Positions 51,783 through 61,244 are shown, numbered from the stretch's first letter. The stretch: DNA of 64,000 nucleotides from Arthrobacter oryzae (GCF_030812315.1 NZ_JAUSSM010000003.1:186001-250000); one strand, 5' to 3'. Notes: generated from the sequence alone by a model not told the origin. A program made the numbers and translations.

Positions 51783-51831
51783 GACGGCGGCGGGGCTGGT
51801 TTTCGGTGCCCTGTTGCGGTGAGCTTGGAGT

Positions 51832-52803
51832 ATGCCTCGCACAGCCCTTAAAGTCGACATCCCGCCGCTCACCTGGAGGGGCCGTTTCGACGGCGACGGC
51901 GACGAGCACCGCCGCTGGTGGCAGGCCGTCAAGCCGTATCGCCTCGAGCCTGCCGCGCCCCCGCCGGAACACTCAGGGCACGGCAGCCGTCCCGCCGTCA
52001 TTCTGGGCTTCAGCAGCGACGCGGGCGTGCTCCGCAACAAGGGCCGGGTGGGCGCCGCCGCGGCCCCCGGCGCCATCCGTGCCGCCCTCGGTCCGCTCGC
52101 GTTCCACCTCCCGCGGGAGGTGTTCGATGCCGGTGATGTGACCGTCAAGGACAATGCGCTGGAGGCCGGCCAGGCCCGTGCCGGGCTGGCAGTCGCTGAA
52201 ATGCTCGACGCCGGCAACCTCACGGTGGTGCTGGGCGGCGGCCACGAGACCGCGTTCGCCAGCTACCTTGGCGTGGCCGGTTCCGAAGCCGTCCGCGGCG
52301 GCAGGCGGCTGGGTGTGCTGAACCTGGATGCGCACTTCGACCTCCGCGACGCGCCCGAGCCGTCCTCCGGCACACCCTTCCTGCAGATGGCCCGGGCGGA
52401 GGAGGCCGCCGAACGCAAACTGAACTACGCCGTCGTCGGAATTTCCGAGCCCAACAACACCCGTGCCCTGTTCAGGACCGCCGAACGGCTGGGCGTGAAG
52501 TACCTGCTGGATGAGGAATCCTCAGCGGAGGCCACCCGGAAGTTCGTGGCCGATTTCCTGGACACTGTGGACGTGCTCTACCTGACCATCGACCTGGATG
52601 TGCTGCCCGCCGCAGTGGCACCGGGAGTCAGTGCCCCGGCCGCGTTCGGGGTGCCCCTGGCCGTGGTCAGCGCCGTGTGCCGCCAGGTGGCCGCCAGCGG
52701 GAAACTGCTGCACCTGGACGTCGCCGAGCTGAACCCGAAGTTCGACACCGACCAGCGCACAGCCAAAGTGGCGGCCCGGCTGGTCAACACCTTGCTGGGC
52801 TAG
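51832..52803 (+). CDS. hutG: Formimidoylglutamase (arginase family)
   Basis: 323 residues of the ureohydrolase fold. Manganese ligands are in GGGHETA, NLDAHFDLRD and TIDLDVLPAAVAPGVSAPAAFGV, spaced as in formimidoylglutamases, which hydrolyse N-formimidoyl-L-glutamate to glutamate and formamide at the end of histidine degradation. The start WRGRFDGDGDEHRRWW is also family-typical. The ribosome site GGAG is very close to the ATG. No other hut gene is in the window; the gene converges with apnL. Confidence 0.85.
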   Translation: MPRTALKVDIPPLTWRGRFDGDGDEHRRWWQAVKPYRLEPAAPPPEHSGHGSRPAVILGFSSDAGVLRNKGRVGAAAAPGAIRAALGPLAFHLPREVFDAGDVTVKDNALEAGQARAGLAVAEMLDAGNLTVVLGGGHETAFASYLGVAGSEAVRGGRRLGVLNLDAHFDLRDAPEPSSGTPFLQMARAEEAAERKLNYAVVGISEPNNTRALFRTAERLGVKYLLDEESSAEATRKFVADFLDTVDVLYLTIDLDVLPAAVAPGVSAPAAFGVPLAVVSAVCRQVAASGKLLHLDVAELNPKFDTDQRTAKVAARLVNTLLG

Positions 52804-52812
52804 CGGCCTGCG

Positions 52813-54801
52813 TCAGTCCCCGAAGGTGACGACGGCGGTGGACCACGGTCCCAGCGTTACCGCCAGGGCGCCGTCGTCCGCGGGATCCGCAGCCGCGGTG
52901 GCGCCGGCAGAGGCGCCGATCACCGTCACGTCGGCCGTCGCCGCATCGGAGCCGCCCGGCAGGGACAGGGCCGCTGTGGCTTCGCGCGGGCTGAGGTTAC
53001 CCAGGAACACCTGCAGGCCGGCGGCTGACTGCACCGGGTAGACCGTCACCAGGGTCTGCCCGGTGGCCCGTTGAACCGGCTGCCGGGTGGCGGCCAGCAC
53101 GGGTTCCCCCTTGCACGCCGCGAGCTTCTGCAGCAGCTCGCCTGCGGGATTGAGGGTGCCGTCTGCTGCAGCGATGCCCCGCGGAGATCCGGCCTCGAAG
53201 TAGGTCACGGAGGCCACGCCCCCAAGGGTCAGGGCGTCGAGGCTGGCCAGTGTCCACGCTGCGGTGAAGCTGTGGTCCTGGAGCTCATCGCCGTCGGCAT
53301 GCTGGTCCGGGGCGTGGAACCGGGGCTTGAGGGTAATGGGTCCCACGTGGACAGGGCGCCCGTCGCCGAGCCTCAGGGCGTTGGCCGCGGTGCTCCTGTG
53401 GACGGGCACTGTCTCCACGATGTGGGGAATCTCCGTGCTGTGGACCTGCGGCGTGAGGCTGAAGGCCAGGGCATCAGCGTCCGGCGGGACGGGGCTGCTG
53501 CCGCCGCCGGCAATCCACCGGTTGAGTTCGGTGAAATGCGAGCGGGTGCCGGCCAGGAGCTGCCCGCTGAATCCTGCGTTCTCAAGAGATGGTTTCAGCC
53601 CAGCCAACGCCGCCGGATCCGTGCACTGCGTCTCGGGGTGGAACAGTCCCAGCCGGACGATCCGCGAGAGCTGCCCGTCCAGGGCACCTCGGAGGGCTTC
53701 CGCCACACCGTCTGCAGAAGGCGAAACGATCCGTACGTCCAGGGCGGCGCCGTGGCGGTCGGCCTCGCGGGCTGCGGCGGCAAGCTTGGCAGGCCAGGCT
53801 TCCCGGGGTTCGTACAGCTCCACGAGGACGGCGTTGAGGCCGGGCAGCTGCGCTCCCTGCCCGGAGCCTGCGGCAGCTGTTGCGGCAGGACCGCTGCCGG
53901 CCGGGTCCGCTGGGGCCACGCCCGCCGGGTCCACGGAGAGCGCCAGCGCCGGGACAGTTCCCACCGGTTCGCCCACGGTGAAGGCCGCCTGGTCCTCGCC
54001 GACGGGGAGGGGATTGTCCGGCGTCTCGATGCTGAGGGCCTCAATGCTGACCGACTGGGTCACGGTGTCCCCCGCGGCAACGTCCACCGGGGTGGGTAGC
54101 GCGGACGGGGTGCTATAGGTCTTGAAGGAACCGTCGCTCCAGTTCCGCTGGTCCTCGGTCTCGAAGATGTCCCCGGAGAAGCCCAGGTCGAAGGCGGTTC
54201 CGGCGTCGGCCCACTCCAGCGAGGAGATGTCGGTGAAGACCAGGTCCGGCCTGATGTCCGTGGGGAAGGCTCCGGCGGTGACGTTGCCGTCCGGTGAGAC
54301 CACGCTGACGTCCCGTCCGGCTTCGCTGGTGGGATGGAGGACCACCAGCCCGATCCGGTTCCGCCGGAACGCTGTCTTCGCCCGGCCGGAAAACGATACT
54401 TCGACCGTGGCCGGTGTAATCCGGAGCATCAGCATGGCTTCGAAGGCAACGGCACCGGCTTCTGCCCCGGCACCGTCCGCTGAGCCGGGTGCCGCATAGT
54501 CGACGTGGATACGGAGGCTGACGCCGTCGTCGTCCTTCAGTTCGGCAAGATCCCGTACCGACGGCGCAAAGGTGCGCCATTCGTGGTCCCGCACCACAGC
54601 CTTGATGGCACGCAACACGGGCCTGCCGCCGTAGCTGATGTTCGCCAGTTCGTCCCCGATCAGCTCCGCCGTCCAGACGCCCACTGCGAGCTTGCGGATC
54701 TGCGGATCAAGGCGCCGCTCGAGCGCGGGGCGCAGGTCGGAAACCGCCTGGGCGGACAGTGTTGCTGCGGAGTGCAGGGTTGCGGAGTGCTCGGTAGACA
54801 C
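52813..54801 (-). CDS. apnL: Putative D-apionate lactonase (D-apionolactone hydrolase)
   Basis: 662 residues from GTG at 54801; an ATG at 54864 is in frame but has no ribosome site. No signal peptide. The segments FRRNRIGLVVLHP, AFDLGFSGDIFETEDQRNW and DGSFKTYSTPSALP near residues 150-265 match what I recall of the ApnL family that opens D-apionolactone to D-apionate. A linker rich in Ala/Pro/Gly (about 310-330) separates it from a TIM-barrel-like half and a C-terminal beta domain. It is on the same strand as the FadR-type regulator, 123 bases after it, and divergent from the transporter and pathway genes. The neighbours strengthen the call; another glycosyl-related hydrolase is the alternative. 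Confidence 0.65.
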   Translation of the reverse strand: MSTEHSATLHSAATLSAQAVSDLRPALERRLDPQIRKLAVGVWTAELIGDELANISYGGRPVLRAIKAVVRDHEWRTFAPSVRDLAELKDDDGVSLRIHVDYAAPGSADGAGAEAGAVAFEAMLMLRITPATVEVSFSGRAKTAFRRNRIGLVVLHPTSEAGRDVSVVSPDGNVTAGAFPTDIRPDLVFTDISSLEWADAGTAFDLGFSGDIFETEDQRNWSDGSFKTYSTPSALPTPVDVAAGDTVTQSVSIEALSIETPDNPLPVGEDQAAFTVGEPVGTVPALALSVDPAGVAPADPAGSGPAATAAAGSGQGAQLPGLNAVLVELYEPREAWPAKLAAAAREADRHGAALDVRIVSPSADGVAEALRGALDGQLSRIVRLGLFHPETQCTDPAALAGLKPSLENAGFSGQLLAGTRSHFTELNRWIAGGGSSPVPPDADALAFSLTPQVHSTEIPHIVETVPVHRSTAANALRLGDGRPVHVGPITLKPRFHAPDQHADGDELQDHSFTAAWTLASLDALTLGGVASVTYFEAGSPRGIAAADGTLNPAGELLQKLAACKGEPVLAATRQPVQRATGQTLVTVYPVQSAAGLQVFLGNLSPREATAALSLPGGSDAATADVTVIGASAGATAAADPADDGALAVTLGPWSTAVVTFGD

Positions 54802-54924
54802 GGAAGGCTGCTCTCTGGTGGCTGGTGACTGCGCCCAGCTGACCCCGGGCCGGTCCTGTCGCATTGACGATATCGGATGGGGCGCGGCGGCTCAATGGCC
54901 GTCCACCAGTGTTGACTGCGCGGC

Positions 54925-55668
54925 CTACTGCGCGGCGTCGTAGCCGGCCAGCAGACGGCGCGAGGCTGTCGTCATATGGGAGGCCATGGCCTTCGTGACC
55001 GCGTCGGCGTCGTGTGATTCGAGCGCCTCGAAAATGGCCCGGTGCTCCGCGAGCGCCGCGGCAGCATGCCCTTCATCAGTAAGGGCACGGTCAACCCAGA
55101 TCCGCAGCAGGGAGCGGATGCTCTGCAGAAGCTCCTGCAGTACCTGGTTTCCGGAGCTGGTGGCGATCTCCTTGTGGAAGGCGGCGTCGGCTTCAACGAA
55201 TGCCGCGAGGTTGTCCAGGTTCTTTTCCATGGAGTCGAGGTTGGCCCGCATGCGCTCCAGTGCCTCGTCGGTAATCCTGGCCGCGGCAAGCTGCCCGGCC
55301 TGGACCTCCAGGCCGCTCCGCAGTTCGATGAGCTCGCGTGTCCTCGGCTCACCCAGCATGAGTCCCCAGCTGAGGGTCCGCGGCAGGAGCTCGGAGACAC
55401 CGTCACGCAGATACGTCCCAGACCCCGGGCGGACGATCACGATGCCCAGGATTTCGAGGGCGGCGAGCGCTTCACGCACGGCCGATCGGCCCACCCCGAG
55501 CGAAGCAGCCAGCTGCCGCTCGGCGGGAAGGCGGGTTCCGGCGGCAATGTCGCCGCTGGTGAAGTAGGCCATCAGCCTCTCGGCGACCTCGGAGACGACA
55601 GAACCCTGCCCCATGGAACCGAGCGCGGCACTGATTTTGGCCGTCGAGGCGGCGGAGTTTGCGGACAC
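54925..55668 (-). CDS. GntR/FadR-family regulator of the apionate module
   Basis: 247 residues if GTG at 55668 is used; an ATG at 55707 adds 13 residues, and neither has a clear ribosome site. The winged helix (VVSEVAERLMAYFTSGDIAAGTRLPAERQLAASLGVGRSAVREAL) spans about 20-90, followed by an all-helical FCD effector domain with metal-ligand-type residues (ADAAFHKEIATSSGN, LAEHRAIFEAL). FadR-type proteins respond to acids or sugars. It is divergent from the transporter operon with a perfect palindrome between them, so repression lifted by apionate or an intermediate is expected. Confidence 0.85.
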   Translation of the reverse strand: MSANSAASTAKISAALGSMGQGSVVSEVAERLMAYFTSGDIAAGTRLPAERQLAASLGVGRSAVREALAALEILGIVIVRPGSGTYLRDGVSELLPRTLSWGLMLGEPRTRELIELRSGLEVQAGQLAAARITDEALERMRANLDSMEKNLDNLAAFVEADAAFHKEIATSSGNQVLQELLQSIRSLLRIWVDRALTDEGHAAAALAEHRAIFEALESHDADAVTKAMASHMTTASRRLLAGYDAAQ

Positions 55669-55731
55669 AGTCTCAGGGTAGCAACCGGACGCACTCAAAA
55701 ACGGCATCGGTACCCCACAAAAAATAAATCA

Positions 55732-55745
55732 GTCAACCGGTTGAC
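55732..55745. promoter_or_regulatory. Palindromic operator of the apionate FadR-type regulator
   Basis: GTCAACCGGTTGAC is a perfect 14-base palindrome in the middle of the divergent intergenic region, extended by partial TGGT/ACCA-like flanks. It overlaps the -35 box of the rightward promoter, so a bound regulator would block transcription. Confidence 0.75.
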
Positions 55746-55770
55746 CAATTTATCGTTTCTGGCTTATGGT
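55741..55770 (+). promoter_or_regulatory. Promoter of the transporter/enzyme operon
   Basis: TTGACC (55741-55746), an 18-base spacer and TATGGT (55765-55770) form a reasonable sigma-70-type promoter. The leader to the GTG at 55884 is about 105 bases. The -35 box is inside the GTCAACCGGTTGAC palindrome. Confidence 0.6.
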
Positions 55771-55883
55771 GGAAGTCACAGGCCTAGCCCCCCACCTTGA
55801 TCCGCCCCCGACGCTAAGCCTCGAAACCAGCCCCACGCCTCCAGCGCAGGATGCGGCCGGGACATCAACATCTAGGAGTCAAC

Positions 55884-57248
55884 GTGGACACCACACAATC
55901 GGTGGTCGAAAAATCTGCAATCAGGAAAGTGGCGATCCGGCTGGTGCCGTTCGTTGCCCTGATGTTCTTCATCAACTACCTGGACCGGACGGCCATTTCC
56001 TTCGCCGGCCCCAACGGCATGAACGCCGACCTGGCCCTCTCTGCGGCGCAGTTCGGCTTCGCATCCGGCGTCTTCTTTATCGGCTACATCCTGCTTGAGG
56101 TACCCAGCAACCTGGCCCTGCACAAGTTCGGCGCCCGCCGCTGGCTGGCCCGCATCATGGTCAGCTGGGGCATCGTCTCCCTCCTGTTCACCTGGGTGGG
56201 CAACGTGGAACAGCTCTACGTCCTCCGCTTCATCCTGGGCGTTGCCGAGGCCGGCTTCTTCCCCGGCGCCATCCTGTTCCTGAGCCTCTGGGTCCCGGCC
56301 CGGCACCGCAGCAAGATCCTCGCCCTGTTCTACTTGGCCCAGCCGCTGACCACCGTGATCGGTGCCCCGCTGGCCGGCCTCCTCATCCAGCAGCACGGAC
56401 TCTTCGGACTCGAGGGCTGGCGTGTCATGTTCTTCGGCGTCGCCATCCCGGCCATCATCGTCGGCATCATCGCCTGGTTCTACCTGGCTGATTCCCCCGC
56501 CAAGGCCAAGTGGCTGTCGCAGGAGGAAAAGACCTGGCTGACCGGCGCGCTGGAGAAGGAAAAGAAGGAAACCGCTGCCAGCAACAAGCACGTCAGCGTC
56601 CGCACCGTCTTCGGCAACGGCCGGGTCTGGATGCTCTCCGCAATCTACTTCGGCTTCATCTACGGCCTGTACGCCCTCGGGTTCTTCCTGCCCACCATCA
56701 TCGCGGGCTTCGAAGGCATCTACGGCACCAAGTTCGATGTGCTGCAGAAGGGCCTGATCACGGCGATCCCGTACCTGCCTGCAGCGTTCGCCCTGTACTT
56801 CTGGTCCAAGGATGCCACCAAGCGCGGCGTCAAGACCTGGCACATCGCCCTTCCGGCCCTCATCGGCGGACTGAGCATCCCGCTGGCACTGTTCGCCGGT
56901 TCGCCGGCCGCCACGATCGCCGTCATCACCATCACGGCCATGTCCATCTTCGCCGCATTGCCCAACTTCTGGACCGTCCCCACCCAGTTCCTCACCGGAG
57001 CTGCGGCGGCAGCCGGCATCGCCCTGATCAACACCATCGGCAACCTCGCCGGCTTCAGCGCCGGGTACGTCACCGGCTGGCTGAAGGACCTGACCGGCGG
57101 CTACACGGTACCGATGTTCGTCGTCGGCGGCTTCATGCTCCTGTCCTCCATCCTCATGGTGGCGCTGAGCCGGTCCGGCAAGGTCAGCGAAGGCGTCCCG
57201 GCCGAAGCCCTCGACCCGGCCGGTGCCGGACACCACGCCGAGCCGTAA
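55884..57248 (+). CDS. MFS transporter, anion:cation symporter family (probable apionate uptake)
   Basis: 454 residues from GTG at 55884, with TAGGAG five bases upstream; the frame opens earlier without a ribosome site. Twelve membrane helices are predicted, with the start ALMFFINYLDRTAISFAGP and the motif LGVAEAGFFPGAILFLSLWVP typical of ACS-family carriers (hexuronate, phthalate, tartrate, sugar acids). It is the first gene of the rightward operon that encodes the lower apionate pathway, so uptake of D-apionate or a related branched acid is predicted. A terminator-like hairpin follows before lerK. Confidence 0.83.
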   Translation: MDTTQSVVEKSAIRKVAIRLVPFVALMFFINYLDRTAISFAGPNGMNADLALSAAQFGFASGVFFIGYILLEVPSNLALHKFGARRWLARIMVSWGIVSLLFTWVGNVEQLYVLRFILGVAEAGFFPGAILFLSLWVPARHRSKILALFYLAQPLTTVIGAPLAGLLIQQHGLFGLEGWRVMFFGVAIPAIIVGIIAWFYLADSPAKAKWLSQEEKTWLTGALEKEKKETAASNKHVSVRTVFGNGRVWMLSAIYFGFIYGLYALGFFLPTIIAGFEGIYGTKFDVLQKGLITAIPYLPAAFALYFWSKDATKRGVKTWHIALPALIGGLSIPLALFAGSPAATIAVITITAMSIFAALPNFWTVPTQFLTGAAAAAGIALINTIGNLAGFSAGYVTGWLKDLTGGYTVPMFVVGGFMLLSSILMVALSRSGKVSEGVPAEALDPAGAGHHAEP

Positions 57249-57255
57249 CAGACCC

Positions 57256-57286
57256 GGAGGCGTCCCCCTTAGCCGGGGACGCCTCC
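57256..57286 (+). terminator. Strong stem-loop between transporter and kinase genes
   Basis: GGAGGCGTCCCC (57256-57267) pairs perfectly with GGGGACGCCTCC (57275-57286) around CTTAGCC. It lies seven bases after the transporter stop and 118 bases before lerK, so it may lower read-through or act as a partial terminator within the operon. Confidence 0.7.
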
Positions 57287-57303
57287 GCACCAGCCCAAAC
57301 AAT

Positions 57304-57328
57304 CCGGTGGTCGAGCCTGTCGAGACCG
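57304..57328. repeat. Interspersed hairpin-type repeat candidate
   Basis: The 25 bases from CCGGTGGTCGAG to TCGAGACCG form an imperfect inverted repeat (GGTC-GAG / TCGAGACC). I recall near-identical sequences scattered in non-coding DNA of Arthrobacter relatives; only one copy is in this window, so its repeat status rests on memory. Confidence 0.4.
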
Positions 57329-57404
57329 ATTTCGCTCACCGCCGCCGCCAACCCCACCCCGCACCCCGAACCGACTTCCCCGTAGTTAGGCCCAGGAGCT
57401 CCCC

Positions 57405-59150
57405 ATGACCCGCCTGTTCAATGAACCAGCAGCCTTCGCTGACGAGATGATCGAAGGCTTTGTCGCCTCCCACGGCCGCTGGGTGAAGCGCGTCTCCGGC
57501 GGCGTTGTCCGTAACACCCAGAGCACCCCGGACACGGTGGCGCTCGTGATCGGCGGCGGCTCCGGCCACTACCCGGCCTTCGCCGGCCTGGTGGGCCAGG
57601 GCCTGGCGCACGGCGCCGCCATGGGCAACCTTTTCGCCTCCCCCTCAGCACAGCAGGTCTTCAACGTGGCCAAAGCCGCCAACAACGGCGCCGGCGTTCT
57701 GCTGGGCTACGGCAACTACGCCGGCGACGTCCTGCACTTCAACCAGGCCCAGGACCGCCTCCGCAAGGAAGGCATCGACTGCCGCAGCATCGCCGTCACC
57801 GACGACGTCTCCTCCGCGCCGCTCGCCGAACGCACCAAGCGGCGCGGCATCGCCGGGGACCTGACCGTCTTCAAGGTGGCCGCCGCAGCCGCCGAAGCCG
57901 GCTACTCCATGGACGACGTCGTCGCCATCGCCGAGCGCGCCAACGACCGCACCCGCTCGTTTGGCGTCGCCTTCACCGGCTGCACCCTGCCGGGCGCCGA
58001 CCACCCTCTGTTCTCCGTCCCCGAGGGGCGGATGGCCGTGGGCATGGGCATCCACGGCGAACCCGGCATCGGCGAGGATGACATCCCGACGGCGGACGAA
58101 CTCGCCGAACTGCTCGTTTCCAAGCTCCTCACCGAAGTCCCCGAAGGAGTCGACCTGAACGGCGCCCGTGTGGTCCCCATCCTGAACGGTCTGGGCAGCG
58201 TCAAGTACGAAGAGCTCTTCGTCGTCTACCGCCGCGTCGCCCAGCTCCTGGCCGAAGCCGGCCTGGAAGCCGTGGACCCGCAGGTGGGCGAACTCGTGAC
58301 CAGCTTCGACATGGCCGGCACCTCCCTCACCCTCTTCTGGCTCGACGACGAACTCGAGACCCTCTGGAATGCTCCCGCCGATGCCCCGGCCTTCCGCCGC
58401 GGCGCTGTCACCGCCGCTGCTTTGGAGGCGTCCGACGGCGGCGAGCTGGCCGACGTCGAACTCTCCATTCCTGACGCCACGACGGAGTCCCGCGCCGGCG
58501 CCGTCCGGATCCTCGCAGCGCTCGGTGCTGCGAAGGCCGTGGTGGATGCCAACGCCGACGAACTCGGCCGGATCGACGCCATCGCCGGCGACGGCGACCA
58601 CGGCATCGGTATGGAACGCGGCGTCCGTGCCGCCGTCGACGCCGCCCGCGACGCCGTAACCCGCGGTGCCGGGGCCGCCACCACCCTGCATTTCGCCGCA
58701 GACGCCTGGGCCGACAAGGCCGGCGGCACGTCCGGCGCCCTCTGGGGCATGGCCCTGCGGGCCGTCGGTGACGCGGTTGGGGACACCAAAGCCCCCGACG
58801 CCGGAGCAGTCGCCGCCGGAGTGGCCGGCGCCGCGGCCGCGATCATGGACTTCGGCAAGGCCAAACCCGGGGACAAGACCCTGGTGGACGTCCTCGTCCC
58901 GTTCCGCGACGCCCTGGCTGCCGGAGTAAATGCCGGGCTGTCCCTCACGGAGGCCTGGGGCGCCGCCGCCACCGTTGCTCAGCAGGCCGCCGAAGACACC
59001 GCCCAGCTGCTGCCCCTCATGGGCCGCGCCCGCCCGCACGCCGAGAAGAGCCTGGGCACCCCGGACGCCGGAGCGGTATCCATGGCCCTGATCGTCCGGG
59101 CCATCCACAACACCCTCATCGAACAGACAACCATTAAGGAGAAAGCATGA
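57405..59150 (+). CDS. lerK: L-erythrulose kinase-like DhaK-DhaL fusion
   Basis: 581 residues. The DhaK domain (about 1-330) has the [10 protein letters not shown] loop and His217 in GIHGEPGI, the residue that binds the ketose carbonyl covalently. The DhaL domain (about 360-575) has the nucleotide/magnesium motif [11 protein letters not shown] (Asp396, Asp398). ATP-dependent dihydroxyacetone kinases have this design, and the relatives named LerK phosphorylate L-erythrulose. With the two isomerase genes downstream, phosphorylation of L-erythrulose at C1 is the predicted step. The stop overlaps the next ATG by four bases. Dihydroxyacetone is the alternative substrate. Confidence 0.82.
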   Translation: MTRLFNEPAAFADEMIEGFVASHGRWVKRVSGGVVRNTQSTPDTVALVIGGGSGHYPAFAGLVGQGLAHGAAMGNLFASPSAQQVFNVAKAANNGAGVLLGYGNYAGDVLHFNQAQDRLRKEGIDCRSIAVTDDVSSAPLAERTKRRGIAGDLTVFKVAAAAAEAGYSMDDVVAIAERANDRTRSFGVAFTGCTLPGADHPLFSVPEGRMAVGMGIHGEPGIGEDDIPTADELAELLVSKLLTEVPEGVDLNGARVVPILNGLGSVKYEELFVVYRRVAQLLAEAGLEAVDPQVGELVTSFDMAGTSLTLFWLDDELETLWNAPADAPAFRRGAVTAAALEASDGGELADVELSIPDATTESRAGAVRILAALGAAKAVVDANADELGRIDAIAGDGDHGIGMERGVRAAVDAARDAVTRGAGAATTLHFAADAWADKAGGTSGALWGMALRAVGDAVGDTKAPDAGAVAAGVAGAAAAIMDFGKAKPGDKTLVDVLVPFRDALAAGVNAGLSLTEAWGAAATVAQQAAEDTAQLLPLMGRARPHAEKSLGTPDAGAVSMALIVRAIHNTLIEQTTIKEKA

Positions 59151-59617
59151 GCGCCAAACTGCGCCTGGTTATCGGAGCCGACGACGCCGGATTCGAGTAC
59201 AAGGAAGCCCTGAAGGCTGACCTGGAGGCCTCCGAACTGGTCGAATCCGTGACCGATGTCGGGGTCGATGCCACCAGCCACACCCCGTACCCGTCCGTGG
59301 CCATCGCCGCCGCCGAACTCATCGCCGCCGGCAAGGCCGACCGTGCCCTGCTGGTCTGCGGCACCGGGCTCGGCGTGGCCATCGCCGCGAACAAGGTCCC
59401 CGGAGTCCGTGCCGTCACGGCGCACGACAGCTTCTCGGTGGAACGCTCCGTGCTGAGCAACAACGCCCAGGTCCTTACCTTCGGCCAGCGCGTCGTCGGA
59501 CTGGAACTGGCCCGCCGGCTCGCCCGCGAATGGCTCACCTACACCTTTGACGAGACCTCCGCATCGGCCGAAAAGGTCACCCTGATTAAGGACTATGAAG
59601 GTGTCACTTCCTGCTAA
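59147..59617 (+). CDS. derI: RpiB/LacAB-family isomerase, probable D-erythrulose-4-phosphate isomerase
   Basis: 156 residues, the usual RpiB length. It keeps [10 protein letters not shown] at the start, the active-site Cys in [15 protein letters not shown], and the phosphate-site segment [22 protein letters not shown]. RpiB enzymes interconvert aldose and ketose phosphates. Beside a LerK-type kinase and a TIM-like isomerase, the DerI role (D-erythrulose 4-phosphate to D-erythrose 4-phosphate) known from mycobacterial tetritol pathways is the best prediction. ATGA overlap with lerK shows coupled translation. Confidence 0.8.
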   Translation: MSAKLRLVIGADDAGFEYKEALKADLEASELVESVTDVGVDATSHTPYPSVAIAAAELIAAGKADRALLVCGTGLGVAIAANKVPGVRAVTAHDSFSVERSVLSNNAQVLTFGQRVVGLELARRLAREWLTYTFDETSASAEKVTLIKDYEGVTSC

Positions 59618-60413
59618 GACAGCAACAAAACCCAAGGTCATCATCGGCGTCAGCCTGAAGATGTACTTCGGCTACGAACGCACGCTCGAATACTGCCGCG
59701 AAGTGGCCACCATCGCGTTCGCGCACCCGGCGGTCCAGAACGGCGACATCGAACTGTTCGTGCTGCCCACCCTGCCGGTATTGCCCGAAGCGGCCCGCCT
59801 CCTCGGGACCGCAGGGGCAGCCGCCGGCGCCCAGGACATCTTCTGGGAAGACGAAGGACCCTACACCGGCGAGGTCGGCGGCAAGACCGTTGCCGAACTC
59901 GGCGGCCGGTACGCCGAAGTGGGCCACGCCGAACGCCGCCGGATCTTCGGCGAGGACGACAGGATCATCGGGCTCAAGACCGCTGCGGCCTACCGCAACG
60001 GCCTGACCCCCGTCCTGTGCGTCGGTGAACTGGTGCAGGGCTCCGTGGAGGAAGCCGTGACCCGCTGCAGCGCCGAGATCGATGCGGCCCTGGTGCGGGC
60101 CCAGTCCCTCGGACCCGCCGGCCGGACCATCGTGGCGTACGAGCCGCAGTGGGCCATCGGCGCACCCGAACCCGCCACCCCGCAGTACATCAGCGCGGTC
60201 ATCGCCGGGCTGGACGCGCACCTGCGCTCCCTGCCCGGCCAGGCCGACAGCCGGGTCATCTACGGCGGCAGCGCCGGCCCCGGCCTGATCAGCCAGCTCG
60301 ACATGGCCGTCGCCGGCCTGTTCCTGGGCCGCTTTGCCCACGATCCGAAGGCGCTCAAGGCCATCCTGGATGAGGCTGCCGCACGGCTGGCCTCGAAGCA
60401 GGTGGCCGCATGA
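59601..60413 (+). CDS. lerI: Triosephosphate isomerase-like L-erythrulose-1-phosphate isomerase
   Basis: 270 residues from GTG at 59601, which has AAGGA eight bases upstream; an ATG at 59595 is two bases from that site and less likely. The gene overlaps derI by 17 bases. The TIM catalytic residues are conserved: Lys20 in SLKMYF (replacing the usual NWKMN), His109 in GHAERR and Glu181 in AYEPQWAIG, with GGSAGP near the end for phosphate. Such divergent TIM relatives serve as L-erythrulose-1-phosphate isomerases in tetrose pathways, giving D-erythrulose 4-phosphate. The housekeeping tpiA is expected elsewhere. Confidence 0.8.
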   Translation: MSLPAKTATKPKVIIGVSLKMYFGYERTLEYCREVATIAFAHPAVQNGDIELFVLPTLPVLPEAARLLGTAGAAAGAQDIFWEDEGPYTGEVGGKTVAELGGRYAEVGHAERRRIFGEDDRIIGLKTAAAYRNGLTPVLCVGELVQGSVEEAVTRCSAEIDAALVRAQSLGPAGRTIVAYEPQWAIGAPEPATPQYISAVIAGLDAHLRSLPGQADSRVIYGGSAGPGLISQLDMAVAGLFLGRFAHDPKALKAILDEAAARLASKQVAA

Positions 60414-61243
60414 GCGGCGTCGGCCAGGGCTCACGGATCGGATCGGGCTCAAGGATTGGATTGAGCAGCTACGCGTTTTTCTGGCAGCTCTCGGACAAGG
60501 TCTCCGAACCGCTCAGCCTCCACCAGGCGCTGGAGCGGACCGCGGCCCTGGGCGTGGAGCTCTTCCAGATCTGCGACTACGCCCCGCTGGAATCCATGAC
60601 CGACGCGGAACTGGAAGCCGTGCGGGCCACCGCGGACCGGCTTGGCGTCGCGCTGGAACTGGGCACCAAGGGCATCCGCCCCGAGCACCTGCGCAAGTTC
60701 CTGCACATCGCGGGGATCCTCGGATCGCCGCTGCTGCGGACAATGTTCAACGTCCCGGGCCACACCCCGACGGCGGACGAGGCAGCAGCAATCTTCACCG
60801 AGGTCCTGCCGGAATTCAAGGCAGCCGGGGTGAAGATCGCCGTGGAAACCTACGAACAGGTCCCCACCTCCCGGATCCTGGACGTGATCCGCCGCGTGGA
60901 CAGCCCGTATTTGGGCGTCTGCAGCGACCCGGCCAACACGGTCGCGGCGCTGGAGCCGCCGCGTGAGGTGATTGACGCCGTCGCACCTTACGTCCTCAAC
61001 ATGCACATCAAAGACTTTGCGTTCAGCCGCAAGGAGGGATGGGTCGGGTTCACGTACTCCGGCGCTCCCCTCGGCGAAGGCCTTCTCGACTATGACTACA
61101 TGGCCGGGAAGTTTCAGCCCAAAGAAAGAAACATCAACCAGATCGTCGAACACTGGCTGCCGTGGCAGGACTCAGAGGCGGAAACCATCCGCCTCGAAAA
61201 CCAGTGGACCCAGCAAAGCATCGATTTCCTAAGGAGCAAGTGA
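60410..61243 (+). CDS. oiaC: 3-oxo-isoapionate decarboxylase-like, sugar phosphate isomerase/epimerase family
   Basis: 277 residues of the xylose-isomerase-like TIM barrel. The metal ligands appear as Glu146 in AVETYEQ, Asp173 in VCSDPAN, His199 in NMHIKDF and Glu263 in RLENQW. The first 15 residues carry a short duplicated GSRIGSGSRIG before the barrel starts at LSSYAFFWQ. In the known apionate route, OiaC decarboxylates 3-oxo-isoapionate to L-erythrulose, which fits its place between ApnO and the erythrulose kinase set. An unspecified isomerase is the alternative. ATGA overlap with lerI. Confidence 0.72.
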   Translation: MSGVGQGSRIGSGSRIGLSSYAFFWQLSDKVSEPLSLHQALERTAALGVELFQICDYAPLESMTDAELEAVRATADRLGVALELGTKGIRPEHLRKFLHIAGILGSPLLRTMFNVPGHTPTADEAAAIFTEVLPEFKAAGVKIAVETYEQVPTSRILDVIRRVDSPYLGVCSDPANTVAALEPPREVIDAVAPYVLNMHIKDFAFSRKEGWVGFTYSGAPLGEGLLDYDYMAGKFQPKERNINQIVEHWLPWQDSEAETIRLENQWTQQSIDFLRSK

Positions 61244-61244
61244 A

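Noticed and set aside
50287..51972. 561-codon minus-strand frame opposite the purine permease
   Set aside because: Very rich in His, Gln, Asp and Gly, as expected from the antisense of a membrane-protein gene; no start signal.
55872..57302. 476-codon minus-strand frame opposite the MFS transporter
   Set aside because: Same antisense composition effect; the plus-strand frame has 12 helices and a ribosome site.
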